This document shows positions 43,199 to 51,788 of a DNA stretch of 64,000 bases, piece after piece. The notes under the pieces are model-generated. The model made no database searches and was not told the origin of the DNA. It saw only the letters and a program-made list of their open reading frames with translations. Within the stretch, counting starts at the first letter, position 1, and each line of letters opens with the position of its first letter. The position numbers were made by a program, and so were the translations under genes. Source of the stretch: CAIYRG01 sp964446945 (GTDB lineage: Bacteria; Pseudomonadota; Alphaproteobacteria; Micropepsales; Micropepsaceae); assembly GCA_964446945.1 (NCBI GenBank), contig CAYUQO010000011.1, positions 62,001 through 126,000 on the forward strand. Reading direction: 5' to 3'.

Positions 43199-43240
43199 GG
43201 GCATTTTGCGATTTCTTTGAATCGCAAAATGCCCTTTTTT
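43199..43240 (+). terminator. Strong intrinsic terminator
   Basis: A perfect 15-base stem GGGCATTTTGCGATT/AATCGCAAAATGCCC with a 6-base loop followed by TTTTTT, 12 bases after the propeller stop. It closes the cytochrome c-propeller unit. Confidence 0.97.
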
Positions 43241-43389
43241 CTCAATGCCGCGTTTTCTGCCCCGAACCGGCAACCACTTCCGCCTTCGTCATGACTTCGG
43301 CGGACCAAGTGTCCAACAGCTCGCCCGCCGAAGCTCTCCAGCGTAGGCGCGTCGGCGGAAAACGCTTCGGTGCGGAGTTTGTTTAGCGC

Positions 43390-44232
43390 GTGACAGCTCC
43401 GCACTTCATCCATGGTCTCTCCGAAATCGCGCCGGGTTATGACGCGATGATCAGCGACGTTTGGGGCGTCGTGCACAACGGGCGCGACGCATTCCCCGAT
43501 GCGATCGCAGCGATCCGCCGTTTTCGCAAAGAGCGTGGGCCGGCAATCCTTCTCTCGAACGCTCCACGGCTCCCCGACGGGGTCGAAGCGCAGTTCACCC
43601 ATCTCGGAATTCCCTTGGACTTTTACGATGGGATTGTGACGTCCGGACTGGCGGCGCGTGATGATCTGGTGCGCCGCCTGGCACAGCACGGCGAGTTGCC
43701 ATTGTTCTATCTCGGGCCCGCGCGCGACAACCCCGTGTTCCACGGTCTGAACATCCGGTTTAGCGGCCCGGACGAGGCGACAATCGTCTTTTGCACCGGA
43801 CTGCTGGACGATGATACCGAGACGCCGGACGATTACCGGCCGCTCCTCGAAGGATTTCTGGCGCGCCGATTACCGTTTCTGTGCGCCAATCCGGACGTTG
43901 TCGTACAGCGTGGCGATCGCCTGGTTTACTGCGCCGGCGCGCTCGCGCGGCTGTACGAAACCATGGGCGGCGAGGCGATCTATTTCGGCAAACCTCATCC
44001 ACCGGTTTTCGAACGCGCAACAGATCTCGCGCGCCGAATTTCGGCGGCCTCGAAAATTCTCGTCATCGGCGACGGAATCGAAACCGATATCGGAGGCGCC
44101 CGGCGTATGGGGCTGGACGCGCTATTCATTGCCGGCGGCATCCATGCCGAGGACGACGAAGCCGCCCTGGCGAAGCTTTTCCACCAACACGGCCTCAGCG
44201 CGGTGGCAGCCATGCGTATGCTGCGCTGGTAA
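43390..44232 (+). CDS. TIGR01459-type HAD-superfamily hydrolase
   Basis: 280 residues from a GTG. The HAD motif I is changed to ISDVWGVVHNG (Asp nucleophile followed by W rather than DxDGT). Motif II is ILLSNAPR, then the cap region with FYLGP and motif III/IV at YFGKPHPPVFERA and VIGDGIETDIGGARRMGLD. This corresponds to the NagD-like class IIA family TIGR01459, common in Alphaproteobacteria and without assigned substrate. The 150 bases before it, after the terminator, have no gene. A MaoC gene follows on the same strand. Confidence 0.9.
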   Translation: MTAPHFIHGLSEIAPGYDAMISDVWGVVHNGRDAFPDAIAAIRRFRKERGPAILLSNAPRLPDGVEAQFTHLGIPLDFYDGIVTSGLAARDDLVRRLAQHGELPLFYLGPARDNPVFHGLNIRFSGPDEATIVFCTGLLDDDTETPDDYRPLLEGFLARRLPFLCANPDVVVQRGDRLVYCAGALARLYETMGGEAIYFGKPHPPVFERATDLARRISAASKILVIGDGIETDIGGARRMGLDALFIAGGIHAEDDEAALAKLFHQHGLSAVAAMRMLRW

Positions 44233-44290
44233 TGCTTGCCCGCTGGGGTAGCGCCGGATAAGAGAATCCCATGTCAGAAGGACCAATTTC

Positions 44291-44734
44291 ATGGCGGAGT
44301 CAGTAGCCGCATATTACATCGATGATCTCTCGGTCGGACAGTCGGCAAGCTATTCCCGCACGGTCACCGAAGCCGATGTGCAGAAATTCGGTGAGGTCTC
44401 CGGAGATTTTAATCCGCTCCATTTTGACGAGGCCTACGCCAAGGCTACGATATTCCGTGGCCGGATTGCCCACGGCGTTCTGTCCTTAAGCTTCATATCG
44501 ACGGTTTTGGGAACCCAGTTGCCCGGGGCAGGCGCAATCTTTCTCGGCGCCACTGTACGCTTCAAGTCGCCGGTGCGAATTGGTGATACCGTCACCGCAA
44601 CCTGCACGGTCAAGGAAATCAACCGGCCGCGCAATCGAGTCACCTTCGATTGTAACTGCAAGGTCGGCAACAGCACCGTCGTCGAATGCGAGACTCAGGT
44701 GATGGTCCCGTCCCGCCGCAATCCCTCCCCTTGA
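44291..44734 (+). CDS. MaoC-family (R)-specific enoyl-CoA hydratase
   Basis: 147 residues, single hot-dog domain. Catalytic region SGDFNPLHFDEAYAKATIFRGRIAHGVLS (in pieces) carries the Asp and His of the PhaJ hydratase 2 motif (DxNPxHxD). Active site loop GRIAHG is intact. PhaJ enzymes give (R)-3-hydroxyacyl-CoA from enoyl-CoA for PHA synthesis or fatty-acid use. Ends shortly before ribF (22 bases), so may be co-transcribed with the HAD and ribF genes; no PHA gene is near. Confidence 0.88.
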   Translation: MAESVAAYYIDDLSVGQSASYSRTVTEADVQKFGEVSGDFNPLHFDEAYAKATIFRGRIAHGVLSLSFISTVLGTQLPGAGAIFLGATVRFKSPVRIGDTVTATCTVKEINRPRNRVTFDCNCKVGNSTVVECETQVMVPSRRNPSP

Positions 44735-44756
44735 TGGGGGTCATTCGGGCTGATTG

Positions 44757-45686
44757 ATGCGGATTGTCCGTCACGTTCGCAATGCGCCCGACGCAGCAAA
44801 AGGCGCCGTCATCGCGCTGGGAAATTTTGATGGCGTGCACCGCGGTCATCAGGCGCTGATCGCCGAGGCGCGAAATATCGCGAGGGCGGCAGGACGGCCG
44901 CTTGCCGCCATGGTGTTCGAACCCTACCCGCGCGAATTCTTCCAACCGAACGCCGAACCATTCCGGCTGACGTCATTCCGCAGCAAGGCAGAGCTGCTGG
45001 CTGCGGCGGGTGTGGATTATCTCCTGGTCGTCAAATTCAATGCCCAAATTGCCGGTCTTCTGGCCCAGGATTTCGTCATGGACGTGCTGGTGCGCGACCT
45101 TGGCGCGGCACATGTCGTGGTCGGCGAGGATTTCCGCTTCGGCAAGGGCCGCGGAGGCGATGCAACGGTGCTCGCCTATATGGGGAACATGGAGGGTTTT
45201 GGCGTCACGGTTTTTCGCGCCGTCATTGAAGACGGTGAAAAGATCTCGTCTTCGAAGGTGCGCGCTGCGCTTAAAGCCGGCGATCCGCCGCAAGCCGCCA
45301 ATTTGCTCGGCCATTGGTGGACGGTTCAGGGCCACGTCGCCCATGGTGATGCGCGCGGACGCGCGCTGGGCTTTCCGACGGCAAATGTCCGGCTCAAATC
45401 CAATCTGCTGCAGCCCAAATTCGGCATCTATGCCGTGCGCGTGCATCATTCGGGACGCGAGTACCAGGGGGCAGCGAACTTTGGCATCCGGCCGATGTTC
45501 GCATTACGCGTACCCTTGCTGGAGGTGCATCTGTTCGACTTCTCCGGCGATCTCTATGGCGAATTGCTGCACGTTGAATTCATCGCCTGGTTGCGCGGAG
45601 AAATGCAATTCGCCGACATTGAATCGCTGAAAGGGCAAATGACCGCCGATTGCGCCGAAGCACGGCAAATTCTCGCGAGACTGTAG
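44757..45686 (+). CDS. ribF: Bifunctional riboflavin kinase / FAD synthetase
   Basis: 309 residues. The N-terminal adenylyltransferase has GNFDGVHRGHQALI (HxGH-type site), FRFGKGRGG and ISSSKVRAAL. The C-terminal flavokinase has GRALGFPTANV, GIYAVRV, and ANFGIRPMF. It makes FMN and then FAD from riboflavin in the cytoplasm. The ATG at 44757 was chosen over TTG 44754. The end LYGELLHVEFIAWLRGEMQFADIESLKGQM is standard. It follows the MaoC gene closely. Confidence 0.95.
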   Translation: MRIVRHVRNAPDAAKGAVIALGNFDGVHRGHQALIAEARNIARAAGRPLAAMVFEPYPREFFQPNAEPFRLTSFRSKAELLAAAGVDYLLVVKFNAQIAGLLAQDFVMDVLVRDLGAAHVVVGEDFRFGKGRGGDATVLAYMGNMEGFGVTVFRAVIEDGEKISSSKVRAALKAGDPPQAANLLGHWWTVQGHVAHGDARGRALGFPTANVRLKSNLLQPKFGIYAVRVHHSGREYQGAANFGIRPMFALRVPLLEVHLFDFSGDLYGELLHVEFIAWLRGEMQFADIESLKGQMTADCAEARQILARL

Positions 45687-45778
45687 AATTTCACATGGAT
45701 AACACTGCCCTTTCCCGGCCAGAAGGGTAGCGTTTCGGAGGAGAACGTTGCACAATCGACCGATAGAAGGTCGAGAAC

Positions 45779-46348
45779 GTGAGCACTGGCATCTGGGTCC
45801 TCATTGGCGTCGCGCTGCTGGTCTTGTTCGGCGTGTTTTCGTTCAACCGGCTGGTGGCGCTGCGTCAGGCATGGCGGCGCGCCTTTGCCGATATCGATGT
45901 GCAGCTGAAGCAGCGGCACGATCTGATTCCCAATCTCGTTGAAACGGTTAAGGGCTATGCGGCGCATGAAAGCAGCGTGTTCACGCAGGTGACGCAGGCC
46001 CGCGCGGCAGCCATGCGGGCGACAACGGTGCCTGAGAAAAGCGCGGCAGAGGGCCAATTGTCGGGTGCTCTGGCCAATCTGCTTGCCGTCGCGGAGAATT
46101 ATCCGCAGCTCAAGGCGAACGAGAACTTCCGTGCGCTTCAGGACGAGCTCACCGACCTCGAAAACAAGATCGCCGCGGCGCGCCGTTTCCTGAACAACGC
46201 GGTGGCGGAATACAACATCGCGATCCAGCAGTTTCCCGGGGTGTTGTTCGCCGGCATGTTCGGTTTTGAACCTGCAACGATGTTCGAACTCGACGCGGCG
46301 GAAAAGGCCGAAGTCAAGGAGCCGCCGAAGGTATCATTCGGCGCATAG
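45779..46348 (+). CDS. lemA: LemA family protein
   Basis: 189 residues from a GTG. One N-terminal membrane helix (IWVLIGVALLVLFGVFSF) then FNRLVALRQAWRRAFADIDVQLKQRHDLIPNLVETVKGYAAHE (in pieces), the LemA hallmark. Long helices follow with LENKIAAARRFLNNAVAEYN and the FPG-LF-GF end (QFPGVLFAGMFGFEP). LemA and M48-family peptidase genes are commonly paired, as here, but a 160-base repeat element lies between them. The TAG stop is the first part of that element. Confidence 0.93.
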   Translation: MSTGIWVLIGVALLVLFGVFSFNRLVALRQAWRRAFADIDVQLKQRHDLIPNLVETVKGYAAHESSVFTQVTQARAAAMRATTVPEKSAAEGQLSGALANLLAVAENYPQLKANENFRALQDELTDLENKIAAARRFLNNAVAEYNIAIQQFPGVLFAGMFGFEPATMFELDAAEKAEVKEPPKVSFGA

Positions 46349-46503
46349 TGTGATTTCGAAGTTCGCATGATTCCGATATAGAACACGTGTTGCGAACTTC
46401 GAAACCAAAACGACACTGCGACTAATAGTTGGTCAGTGTCCTTTCGATTCTGAAATTCGCCCGGATGCCGATATAGAGATCAAGCGAATTTCAGAATCGG
46501 GAC
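46347..46503. repeat. Double-hairpin repeat element, copy 1
   Basis: Two palindromic units in a row. Unit A has arms TTTCGAAGTTCGCA and TGCGAACTTCGAAA. Unit B has arms GATTCTGAAATTCGC and GCGAATTTCAGAATC. Each unit is bounded by AGTGTC/GACACT-type ends, and the loops contain CCGATAT. The whole matches copy 2 at 50319 in the opposite orientation. The left end begins inside the lemA stop (TAG-TGT), and the right end lies 6 bases before the M48 gene start. Confidence 0.9.
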
Positions 46504-46509
46504 ACCAGC

Positions 46510-47625
46510 ATGTCCGAGCCTGCCCGGATCGGCCTCACTACCTACCGGTGGAACAACAATCTCAAATCCATCCTGCTGCTGGCCGCATTCCCGCTATTGC
46601 TCGCCATCCTGCTGGGAGTGATTTTTTTCATTTTCGGGCTGCTGACCATCGGCCCGCCGGGCAGCATCCGTTATTACGATCCGTTTCAGACGTTCGGACT
46701 GACCTCCGTTCTGGGGACGGGCAGCGCAGAAGATCTTGCGCTGTCCGCAATCTATTCCTGGTGGCCGATCGTATTCGGGATCGCCGCGATCTGGATCATC
46801 ATTGGCTATTTCTTCAACGATTCCATTATCCATATGGCGACCGGCGCCCAGCCGGTCACACGCCAAGAGTCACCCGAACTCTACAATCTGCTGGAAAACC
46901 TCTGCATTTCACGCGGATTGAAGACCCCGAATCTGTACATCATCGATACGGCGGCCATGAACGCCTACGCGAGCGGCATTGATGAAAAGAGTTATGCCAT
47001 CACCGTCACGTCGGGATTGCTGCAGCGGCTGAACCGGGACGAATTGGAAGCCGTTCTCGGTCACGAACTCACGCATATCATTGACCGGGATACCCGCCTG
47101 CTGATCGTCACGATCGTCTTTACCGGGATGATCTCCTTCATGGCGCAGTTGCTCTGGCGCAGCGTGCAGGTCACGGCCTATACGCGGCGGAGATCGCGCG
47201 ACGGTGGCGGCGGGATCGCGCTGATGATGCTGGTTGCAGCCGCCGCCATGGCGATTGGATATCTGCTGGCGTTATTGCTGCGATTTGCACTCTCACGCCG
47301 CCGTGAACTGCTGGCGGATGCCGGCGCGGTGGATCTCACAAAGAACCCGGACGCGCTGATCAGCGCCTTGCTGAAAATCTCGGACAATCCCAGTGTGCCG
47401 CACGTTCCGACGGAAGTGCAGCAGATGTTTTTTGAAAACCCGCCGTCATTCTTCGACCTTGGCGGACTTTTCGCGACCCACCCCTCAATCGAGAAGCGCA
47501 TTGAGATTCTGCAGGGCTTGGGCGGACACCTGCCCGAATCCGTGGCGCCTGCCGCAGTTCCCGCAGAAGAGTCGCCGCATGCAGCCGGCGACATGCCCCC
47601 GGGCATGAAATCCCCGTGGGACTGA
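46510..47625 (+). CDS. M48-family zinc metallopeptidase, HtpX-like
   Basis: 371 residues. Two N-terminal helices, then LENLCISRGLKTPNLYIIDTAAMNAYASGIDEKSYAITVTSGL (in pieces) and the zinc site HELTH (His185, Glu186, His189). The third ligand is in SRRRELLADAGAVDLTKNP. Two further helices lie between these sites, as in HtpX. A poly-Pro/Gly tail ends it. No good Shine-Dalgarno is outside the repeat; CGGGACACC from the repeat's edge stands 7-12 bases before the ATG and may be used. Pairs functionally with LemA. Confidence 0.9.
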   Translation: MSEPARIGLTTYRWNNNLKSILLLAAFPLLLAILLGVIFFIFGLLTIGPPGSIRYYDPFQTFGLTSVLGTGSAEDLALSAIYSWWPIVFGIAAIWIIIGYFFNDSIIHMATGAQPVTRQESPELYNLLENLCISRGLKTPNLYIIDTAAMNAYASGIDEKSYAITVTSGLLQRLNRDELEAVLGHELTHIIDRDTRLLIVTIVFTGMISFMAQLLWRSVQVTAYTRRRSRDGGGGIALMMLVAAAAMAIGYLLALLLRFALSRRRELLADAGAVDLTKNPDALISALLKISDNPSVPHVPTEVQQMFFENPPSFFDLGGLFATHPSIEKRIEILQGLGGHLPESVAPAAVPAEESPHAAGDMPPGMKSPWD

Positions 47626-47683
47626 GGGCCCTCCGTAAAAAGGCTGAAACCCGTCAGATCGGCGGCCGCATATTCATGCCGCT

Positions 47684-48541
47684 TCAGAAGTCCGGAGTGT
47701 CGGCGCGCGCAAGCGGCACCAGGCTCTGGGAGAAGTGGTCGTCATTGTTCTCGTTGCACGGCACCTGCAGAATCGGTGCATCTTCCACGCGGCGCCAGCG
47801 CTGAACCGCCGTCCAGGCCGTCGTAAAGGCACCAGGATCGTCTACCGAAATTGAGACATCCACCGTCTGCCGATCCGGCGCAATTTTCCACCGCTCGATC
47901 ACGTGCAGTTTGGTGGTGTGCGGCGTGCGGTAATTGTCGACAAATGTCCGGTCATTCTGACCGATTGTATCGATCACAAGCGTATCCCCGCCCTCGTAAT
48001 GTCCGACAGATTCTCCGTACCATGACGGTTTCAGGTGCTTCGAGTGCGGCACATTCATGTAGATGTGGCGTATCTCCGGCCCACCCTGATTGATCACGAC
48101 GATCTCTTTGGGACGCTCGTAAAAATAGAAGGGCTCGACCCAGGAATAGGCATCAAAGCCCGGCACCCCGACCGGCCAGCATCTTTCGCGCGCCCGGTAT
48201 GGCACCATTCCGGCTACCACCAGATCGTTGGCGCGCTTCATCGAGGGCTTCAGCCAGTCTTTCAGAATGGGATTGGAAAGATCAGCCACCCGGTAGGTTG
48301 ATTGCTGTCCGGGCATATTGGGCCGGTACGGAAATGCTTTGTCGAACGTCACCGGCCCAGGCCCGCCGCCGGGCGGAGGGAGCAGATCGTCAATGCCGAA
48401 TCTGCGGTCGATGACCCATCCCGTATTGGGAGTGAAGGCAAAGACCGGAATTTTCGCCTTGCCCGCCTCGTCAGCCGCGAATGCGATCTGCGTTCCGGCG
48501 CCGATACAAGCGAGCGTCACAATGCAAGCGATCCTGGCCAT
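47684..48541 (-). CDS. Secreted PDFSGxW-related protein, diverged (285 aa)
   Basis: From the ATG at 48541 with AGGGAGGGG upstream. Leader MARIACIVTLACIGAGTQIAFA. The opening block is replaced (NTGWVIDRRFG), but YRVADLSNPILKDWLKPSMKRANDL, RERCWPVGVPGF, GPEIRHIYMNVPHSKHLKPSWYGESVGHYEGGDTLVIDTIGQND (in pieces), LHVIERWKIA and FTTAWTAVQRW align with the other copies. Hence the conserved core across all four is CWP.GVP, RH..MN..H, WYG.SVGHYEGD.LVIDT and LHVIER. Exported, monocistronic, convergent with the M48 gene. Confidence 0.75.
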   Translation of the reverse strand: MARIACIVTLACIGAGTQIAFAADEAGKAKIPVFAFTPNTGWVIDRRFGIDDLLPPPGGGPGPVTFDKAFPYRPNMPGQQSTYRVADLSNPILKDWLKPSMKRANDLVVAGMVPYRARERCWPVGVPGFDAYSWVEPFYFYERPKEIVVINQGGPEIRHIYMNVPHSKHLKPSWYGESVGHYEGGDTLVIDTIGQNDRTFVDNYRTPHTTKLHVIERWKIAPDRQTVDVSISVDDPGAFTTAWTAVQRWRRVEDAPILQVPCNENNDDHFSQSLVPLARADTPDF

Positions 48542-48638
48542 GGACCCCTCCCTTGCCACACTTGATTATAGCCCGTCTGGCGGGGCGGGACGAGGCGGTG
48601 CGGGCTTTATTGCGGCCGGAATGACAGCGGCGGGTCTT

Positions 48639-49415
48639 TCAATCCGAGCTTGCGGAGCGGCGGCGGCGGCCGAGCTGCATCGCGCGCAGTCCGGCAACGT
48701 CGAGAATCTGAATCGTCTCGGAATCGATGCGGCGCAGCAATCCATCGCGTTCCAGTTTTGCGATCGCTCGTACCGCCGTCTCACGGGCTATACCGAGATA
48801 GTCCGCGAGATCAAAGCGGTTGATGGGCAAGCGCAAGCGGCCGTCGCGTTCGTCGTAGAATTCCGGGTGACGCAGGAAATCCAGCAAGAGGAAAGCGAGA
48901 CGCTGGTCCGTGCTCTGCTGCCCCAAAATCATGATCTGACGCTGCGCCTGCCGCAGATCATATGCGACGCGCACAAGCAGATTGAGTTGCAGCTGGGGCT
49001 CTTCCATCATCATGCGGAGGAGCTGTTGCCAGGGAAAACGGTACAACCGCACGGCAGATACGGTCTCGACGGTGTTGACGTGGATACCGCCATCCGGCAG
49101 CCCGAACAGGTCTCCCGGAACCATGAATGCGAGAATCTGGCGCTGACCGTTTTCGGCATGGCGGCTGATGCGGACCACGCCTTCGTCGATGGCATAGACG
49201 AAATGCGCATCTTCGCCTTCGGAAAAGATCGTCAATCCGCCACGCCGGTATTCCAGCACGGTTGCGATCTCGCGCAGCCTGTCCTGTTCCTTCTGCGACA
49301 GCAAATTTTCGATCTGCGACGGCCGGTCGGTGACGCGGTCAAAGCTCCGTGCACGGATTTCTGGAGCCGTCCTGGTGGAACGTTTCTTCGCCGGCGTAGG
49401 AAGAGTCATGGCCAT
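48639..49415 (-). CDS. Crp/Fnr-family transcription regulator
   Basis: 258 residues. A cyclic-nucleotide-type beta roll: GGLTIFSEGEDAHFVYAIDEGVVRISRHAENGQRQILAFMVPGDLFGLP (in pieces). Dimer helix with LVRVAYDLRQAQRQIMILGQQSTDQRLAFLLLDF, and an HTH of the FixK/FnrN form NRFDLADYLGIARETAVRAIAKLERDGLLRR. The recognition helix ends E-T-A-V-R, close to E--SR of FNR. No cysteine is present in the N-terminal part, so it does not carry the FNR 4Fe-4S sensor. The start could also be ATG 49409. Target genes unknown; it is divergent from pal. Confidence 0.9.
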   Translation of the reverse strand: MAMTLPTPAKKRSTRTAPEIRARSFDRVTDRPSQIENLLSQKEQDRLREIATVLEYRRGGLTIFSEGEDAHFVYAIDEGVVRISRHAENGQRQILAFMVPGDLFGLPDGGIHVNTVETVSAVRLYRFPWQQLLRMMMEEPQLQLNLLVRVAYDLRQAQRQIMILGQQSTDQRLAFLLLDFLRHPEFYDERDGRLRLPINRFDLADYLGIARETAVRAIAKLERDGLLRRIDSETIQILDVAGLRAMQLGRRRRSASSD

Positions 49416-49678
49416 TGGGTGTGATTAATCCGCTTAATTGGATTCAAAGCCAGCAAAAAAATCTCTCAAACATGTGACAACGATCACAGTCGCGCATGAC
49501 GGCCTGCTCTATGGTCCTGCGCGTTCGGGCAGCGGTTGCAGAACAGAAGCGCCTCCCCGGCATTGCTTCATCGGCCGCAGCCGCTTCCCGAACAAGCTGT
49601 CCCTTCGGGGCGCGGAGTCAGGTGACCGTAGTCAATTTGCCGGAAACAGGCACAACCGGATTATCAGGGGCAATTCAA

Positions 49679-50257
49679 ATGCGTAAAGCCGCTATTCTTC
49701 GCTCATCAGCCATTTGCGCTGCGGTCGTCCTGATTGCGGCCTGCGCGTCCAAACCCACGCCTCCAGCGCCGATGGCGAGTGCCGCGCCGGTCCGGGCTGC
49801 TCCGCCTGCGCCGCCGGCCACGCGTACCGCACCGGCCCAGGTCTCATATCCGGCTCAGGCCGCCATTATCCCCGGAAGCCTCAAGGATTTTCAGGTGAAT
49901 GTCGGCGACACCGTGTTCTACAAATTCGACTCATCAAATCTCGACGATGCCGGCCGTGCCGTGTTGCAGAAACAGGCAGCATGGCTGCAGCGCTATCGTA
50001 ATGTCACGGTTCAGGTTCAGGGCAATTGCGACGAGCGCGGCACACGCGAATATAACCTGGCGCTCGGCGCCCGCCGTGCGGCTTCCGCCCGTGAATATCT
50101 CGTGAGTCTCGGCGTCACGCCATCGCGCATTACCACAATTTCCTACGGCAAAGAGCGTCCGGTTTGCTCCGAGTCCACGGAAACCTGCTGGGCCATGAAT
50201 CGCCGCGCCGTTTCGGCGATATCCGGAGAAAACACAAATAGCGTAGCCATGCGCTGA
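49679..50257 (+). CDS. pal: Peptidoglycan-associated lipoprotein (OmpA C-terminal domain)
   Basis: 192 residues. Lipobox LIAAC at residues 18-22 gives an outer-membrane lipoprotein. A Pro/Ala-rich linker follows. The OmpA-like domain has VFYKFDSSNLDDAGRAVLQKQAAWLQRY, VQVQGNCDERGTREYNLALGARRAASAREYL and SYGKERPVCSESTETCWAMNRRAV (each shortened), where NCDERGT and R-AxxR bind diaminopimelate. Two extra Cys (PVC, TCW) could be paired. The tol genes are absent here. AGGGGCAATTCAA precedes the ATG. A terminator follows at 50275. Confidence 0.9.
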   Translation: MRKAAILRSSAICAAVVLIAACASKPTPPAPMASAAPVRAAPPAPPATRTAPAQVSYPAQAAIIPGSLKDFQVNVGDTVFYKFDSSNLDDAGRAVLQKQAAWLQRYRNVTVQVQGNCDERGTREYNLALGARRAASAREYLVSLGVTPSRITTISYGKERPVCSESTETCWAMNRRAVSAISGENTNSVAMR

Positions 50258-50274
50258 TAATCGCCCAACTTCAA

Positions 50275-50315
50275 AACGCCTTCCGCCGAGTCTCCAGGCG
50301 GAAGGCGTTTTTTTA
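50275..50315 (+). terminator. Intrinsic terminator of pal
   Basis: AACGCCTTCCGCC-gagtctcca-GGCGGAAGGCGTT-TTTTTAT, a 13-base stem with a T-run, 18 bases after the pal stop. The repeat element starts 4 bases later. Confidence 0.96.
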
Positions 50316-50318
50316 TCT

Positions 50319-50481
50319 AGTGTCCCGATTCTGAAATTCGCTTGCTCTCCATATCGGCAATAGCGCGAATTTCAGAATCGAAAGGACACTAGAAACTATG
50401 GATTGTAGTGTCGTTTCGGTTTCGAAGTTCGCAACGGGCTTTCGGTATCGAAATCATGCGAACTTCGAAACCATGACACTA
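50319..50481. repeat. Double-hairpin repeat element, copy 2 (inverted)
   Basis: Same two palindromic units as at 46347, in reverse order: arms GATTCTGAAATTCGC...GCGAATTTCAGAATC first and TTTCGAAGTTCGCA...TGCGAACTTCGAAA second, with AGTGTC/GACACT ends and a 16-base spacer (17 in copy 1) containing ATAGTT. Read on the minus strand, it begins at the TAG stop of the MBL gene (TAG-TGTC), as copy 1 does at lemA. Its other end touches the T-run of the pal terminator. Confidence 0.9.
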
Positions 50482-51372
50482 CGGGCGAATGTAACGCGCG
50501 GCCATTCCCTCGCCCTCTGCACGCACCTTGCCTTCGCCCATCAGCTTGCCGAGATGCGCCAGCACATTCAGCGCCGCTGCATGGCGCAGGCCAGCACCCA
50601 ATCCGCGATAGACCGATTGCACGATGCCGGGAACGGTGGCCACACCGGCCCGCAGCGCGGCGAGAATTTCTGCTTCCCGGGCCAGACGGTGCTGCAACAG
50701 GGCCGAAACGAATTGCCGGGGATTCGAAATCGCGCCGCCATGCGTGGGCCAGTAGATCTCGTCATCGCGCGCCAGAAGTTTTTCAAGACTCGCGAAATAC
50801 TGCGCCATGTCGCCATCCGGTGGCGCGACAACCGTGCTCGACCAGCCCATGACATGATCGCCGCTGAACAGCGCTTTTTCCTCACGCAGCGCGTAACAGA
50901 GGTGATTCGACGTGTGGCCTGGCGTATGCACGCATTCCAGTGTGAATCCGTCTCCAGCGATGGTGTCTCCGTCATGCAGCACCATGTCGGGCGCAAATTC
51001 CCGGTCGGGCCCCTCCTCCACTCCCGCGTCCGATTGAACTGCAGGCGGTCCAAAGCCGCAGGCCGGAGCGCCGGTCCACTGCTTGACGAACCGCGCCGCC
51101 GGCGAATGATCGCGATGGGTGTGAGTGACAAGAATATGGCTCACGTTCAACCCATCGAGCGCCCCCTTTAGTCCTTCCAAGTGCTGCGGAATGTCCGGTC
51201 CCGGATCGATGATAACCACGTTGGCGTGACCGACAATGGCTACGCTCGTGCCCCGAAATGTGAACGGTCCGGGATTTGGCGCCAGCAATCTGCGAATCAG
51301 CGGACTGACTGCGACCGCGCGGCCATAAGGTGCTTCGAATTGCCGATTCAACAGCCGGTTCAGTTCAGCCAT
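50479..51372 (-). CDS. MBL-fold metallo-hydrolase, LACTB2-like
   Basis: 297 residues from the ATG at 51372. Metal motif HTHRDHSPAA (HxHxDH), then HTPGHTSNHLCY and LFSGDHVMGWSSTVVAPPDGDM, and GHGG-like PTHGGAISNP. The C-terminal helix domain (REAEILAALRAGVATVPGIVQSVY, GLRHAAALNVLAHLGKL) is the winged-helix tail of LACTB2-like proteins. These hydrolases include endoribonucleases and thioesterases; substrate not determinable. Its stop codon is the first triplet overlapping the repeat element. Confidence 0.9.
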   Translation of the reverse strand: MAELNRLLNRQFEAPYGRAVAVSPLIRRLLAPNPGPFTFRGTSVAIVGHANVVIIDPGPDIPQHLEGLKGALDGLNVSHILVTHTHRDHSPAARFVKQWTGAPACGFGPPAVQSDAGVEEGPDREFAPDMVLHDGDTIAGDGFTLECVHTPGHTSNHLCYALREEKALFSGDHVMGWSSTVVAPPDGDMAQYFASLEKLLARDDEIYWPTHGGAISNPRQFVSALLQHRLAREAEILAALRAGVATVPGIVQSVYRGLGAGLRHAAALNVLAHLGKLMGEGKVRAEGEGMAARYIRP

Positions 51373-51464
51373 GCCGGGGCCTTTGCTGTCGGGTGACAAA
51401 AATCGGGCAACGCGGCGAGTTCCAGAGCGTTTTCAAATCGAGACCCCAAGACGGGAGACCTCCC

Positions 51465-51641
51465 ATGTTAGGATGGGCCATCACCTTCCTGATCCTCGGT
51501 CTCATCGCCGCACTGTTCGGTTTCACCGGCATTGCGGGAGCAGCGATTGGGATTGCGAAGATCCTCTTCTTCGTTTTCCTGGTCATCTTCGTGGTCATGC
51601 TCCTGATGAGCTTTGGCCGCGGCCGGGGACCGGTACCTTAA
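51465..51641 (+). CDS. DUF1328 small membrane protein (58 aa)
   Basis: MLGWAITFLILGLIAALFGF, then TGIAGAAIGIAKILFFVFLVIFVVMLLM, the two-helix hairpin of DUF1328/YtjA. GGGAGACCTCCC precedes the ATG; GGGAG at 8-base spacing. Conserved Gly-Phe and AAxIAKxLFxxFLV text is complete. Members are stress-induced inner-membrane peptides with unknown role. The terminator at 51669 ends the transcript. Confidence 0.92.
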   Translation: MLGWAITFLILGLIAALFGFTGIAGAAIGIAKILFFVFLVIFVVMLLMSFGRGRGPVP

Positions 51642-51668
51642 CAGTCACGGCGCGTCAAAACGCCGGTG

Positions 51669-51702
51669 AAGCCGCCGCACGAAGCCGTGCGGCGGCTTTT
51701 TT
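51669..51702 (+). terminator. Intrinsic terminator of DUF1328 gene
   Basis: AAGCCGCCGCAC-gaagcc-GTGCGGCGGCTTTTTT: a 10-base GC stem with T-run, 27 bases after the stop. Confidence 0.95.
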
Positions 51703-51788
51703 CTCGCACATCCAGACCCATCTCCCGGGGAACCCGCTCGCGGGGCGTCCAGTTATCGCCACGGGAGAGGACGCAAGGAGACGAACTC

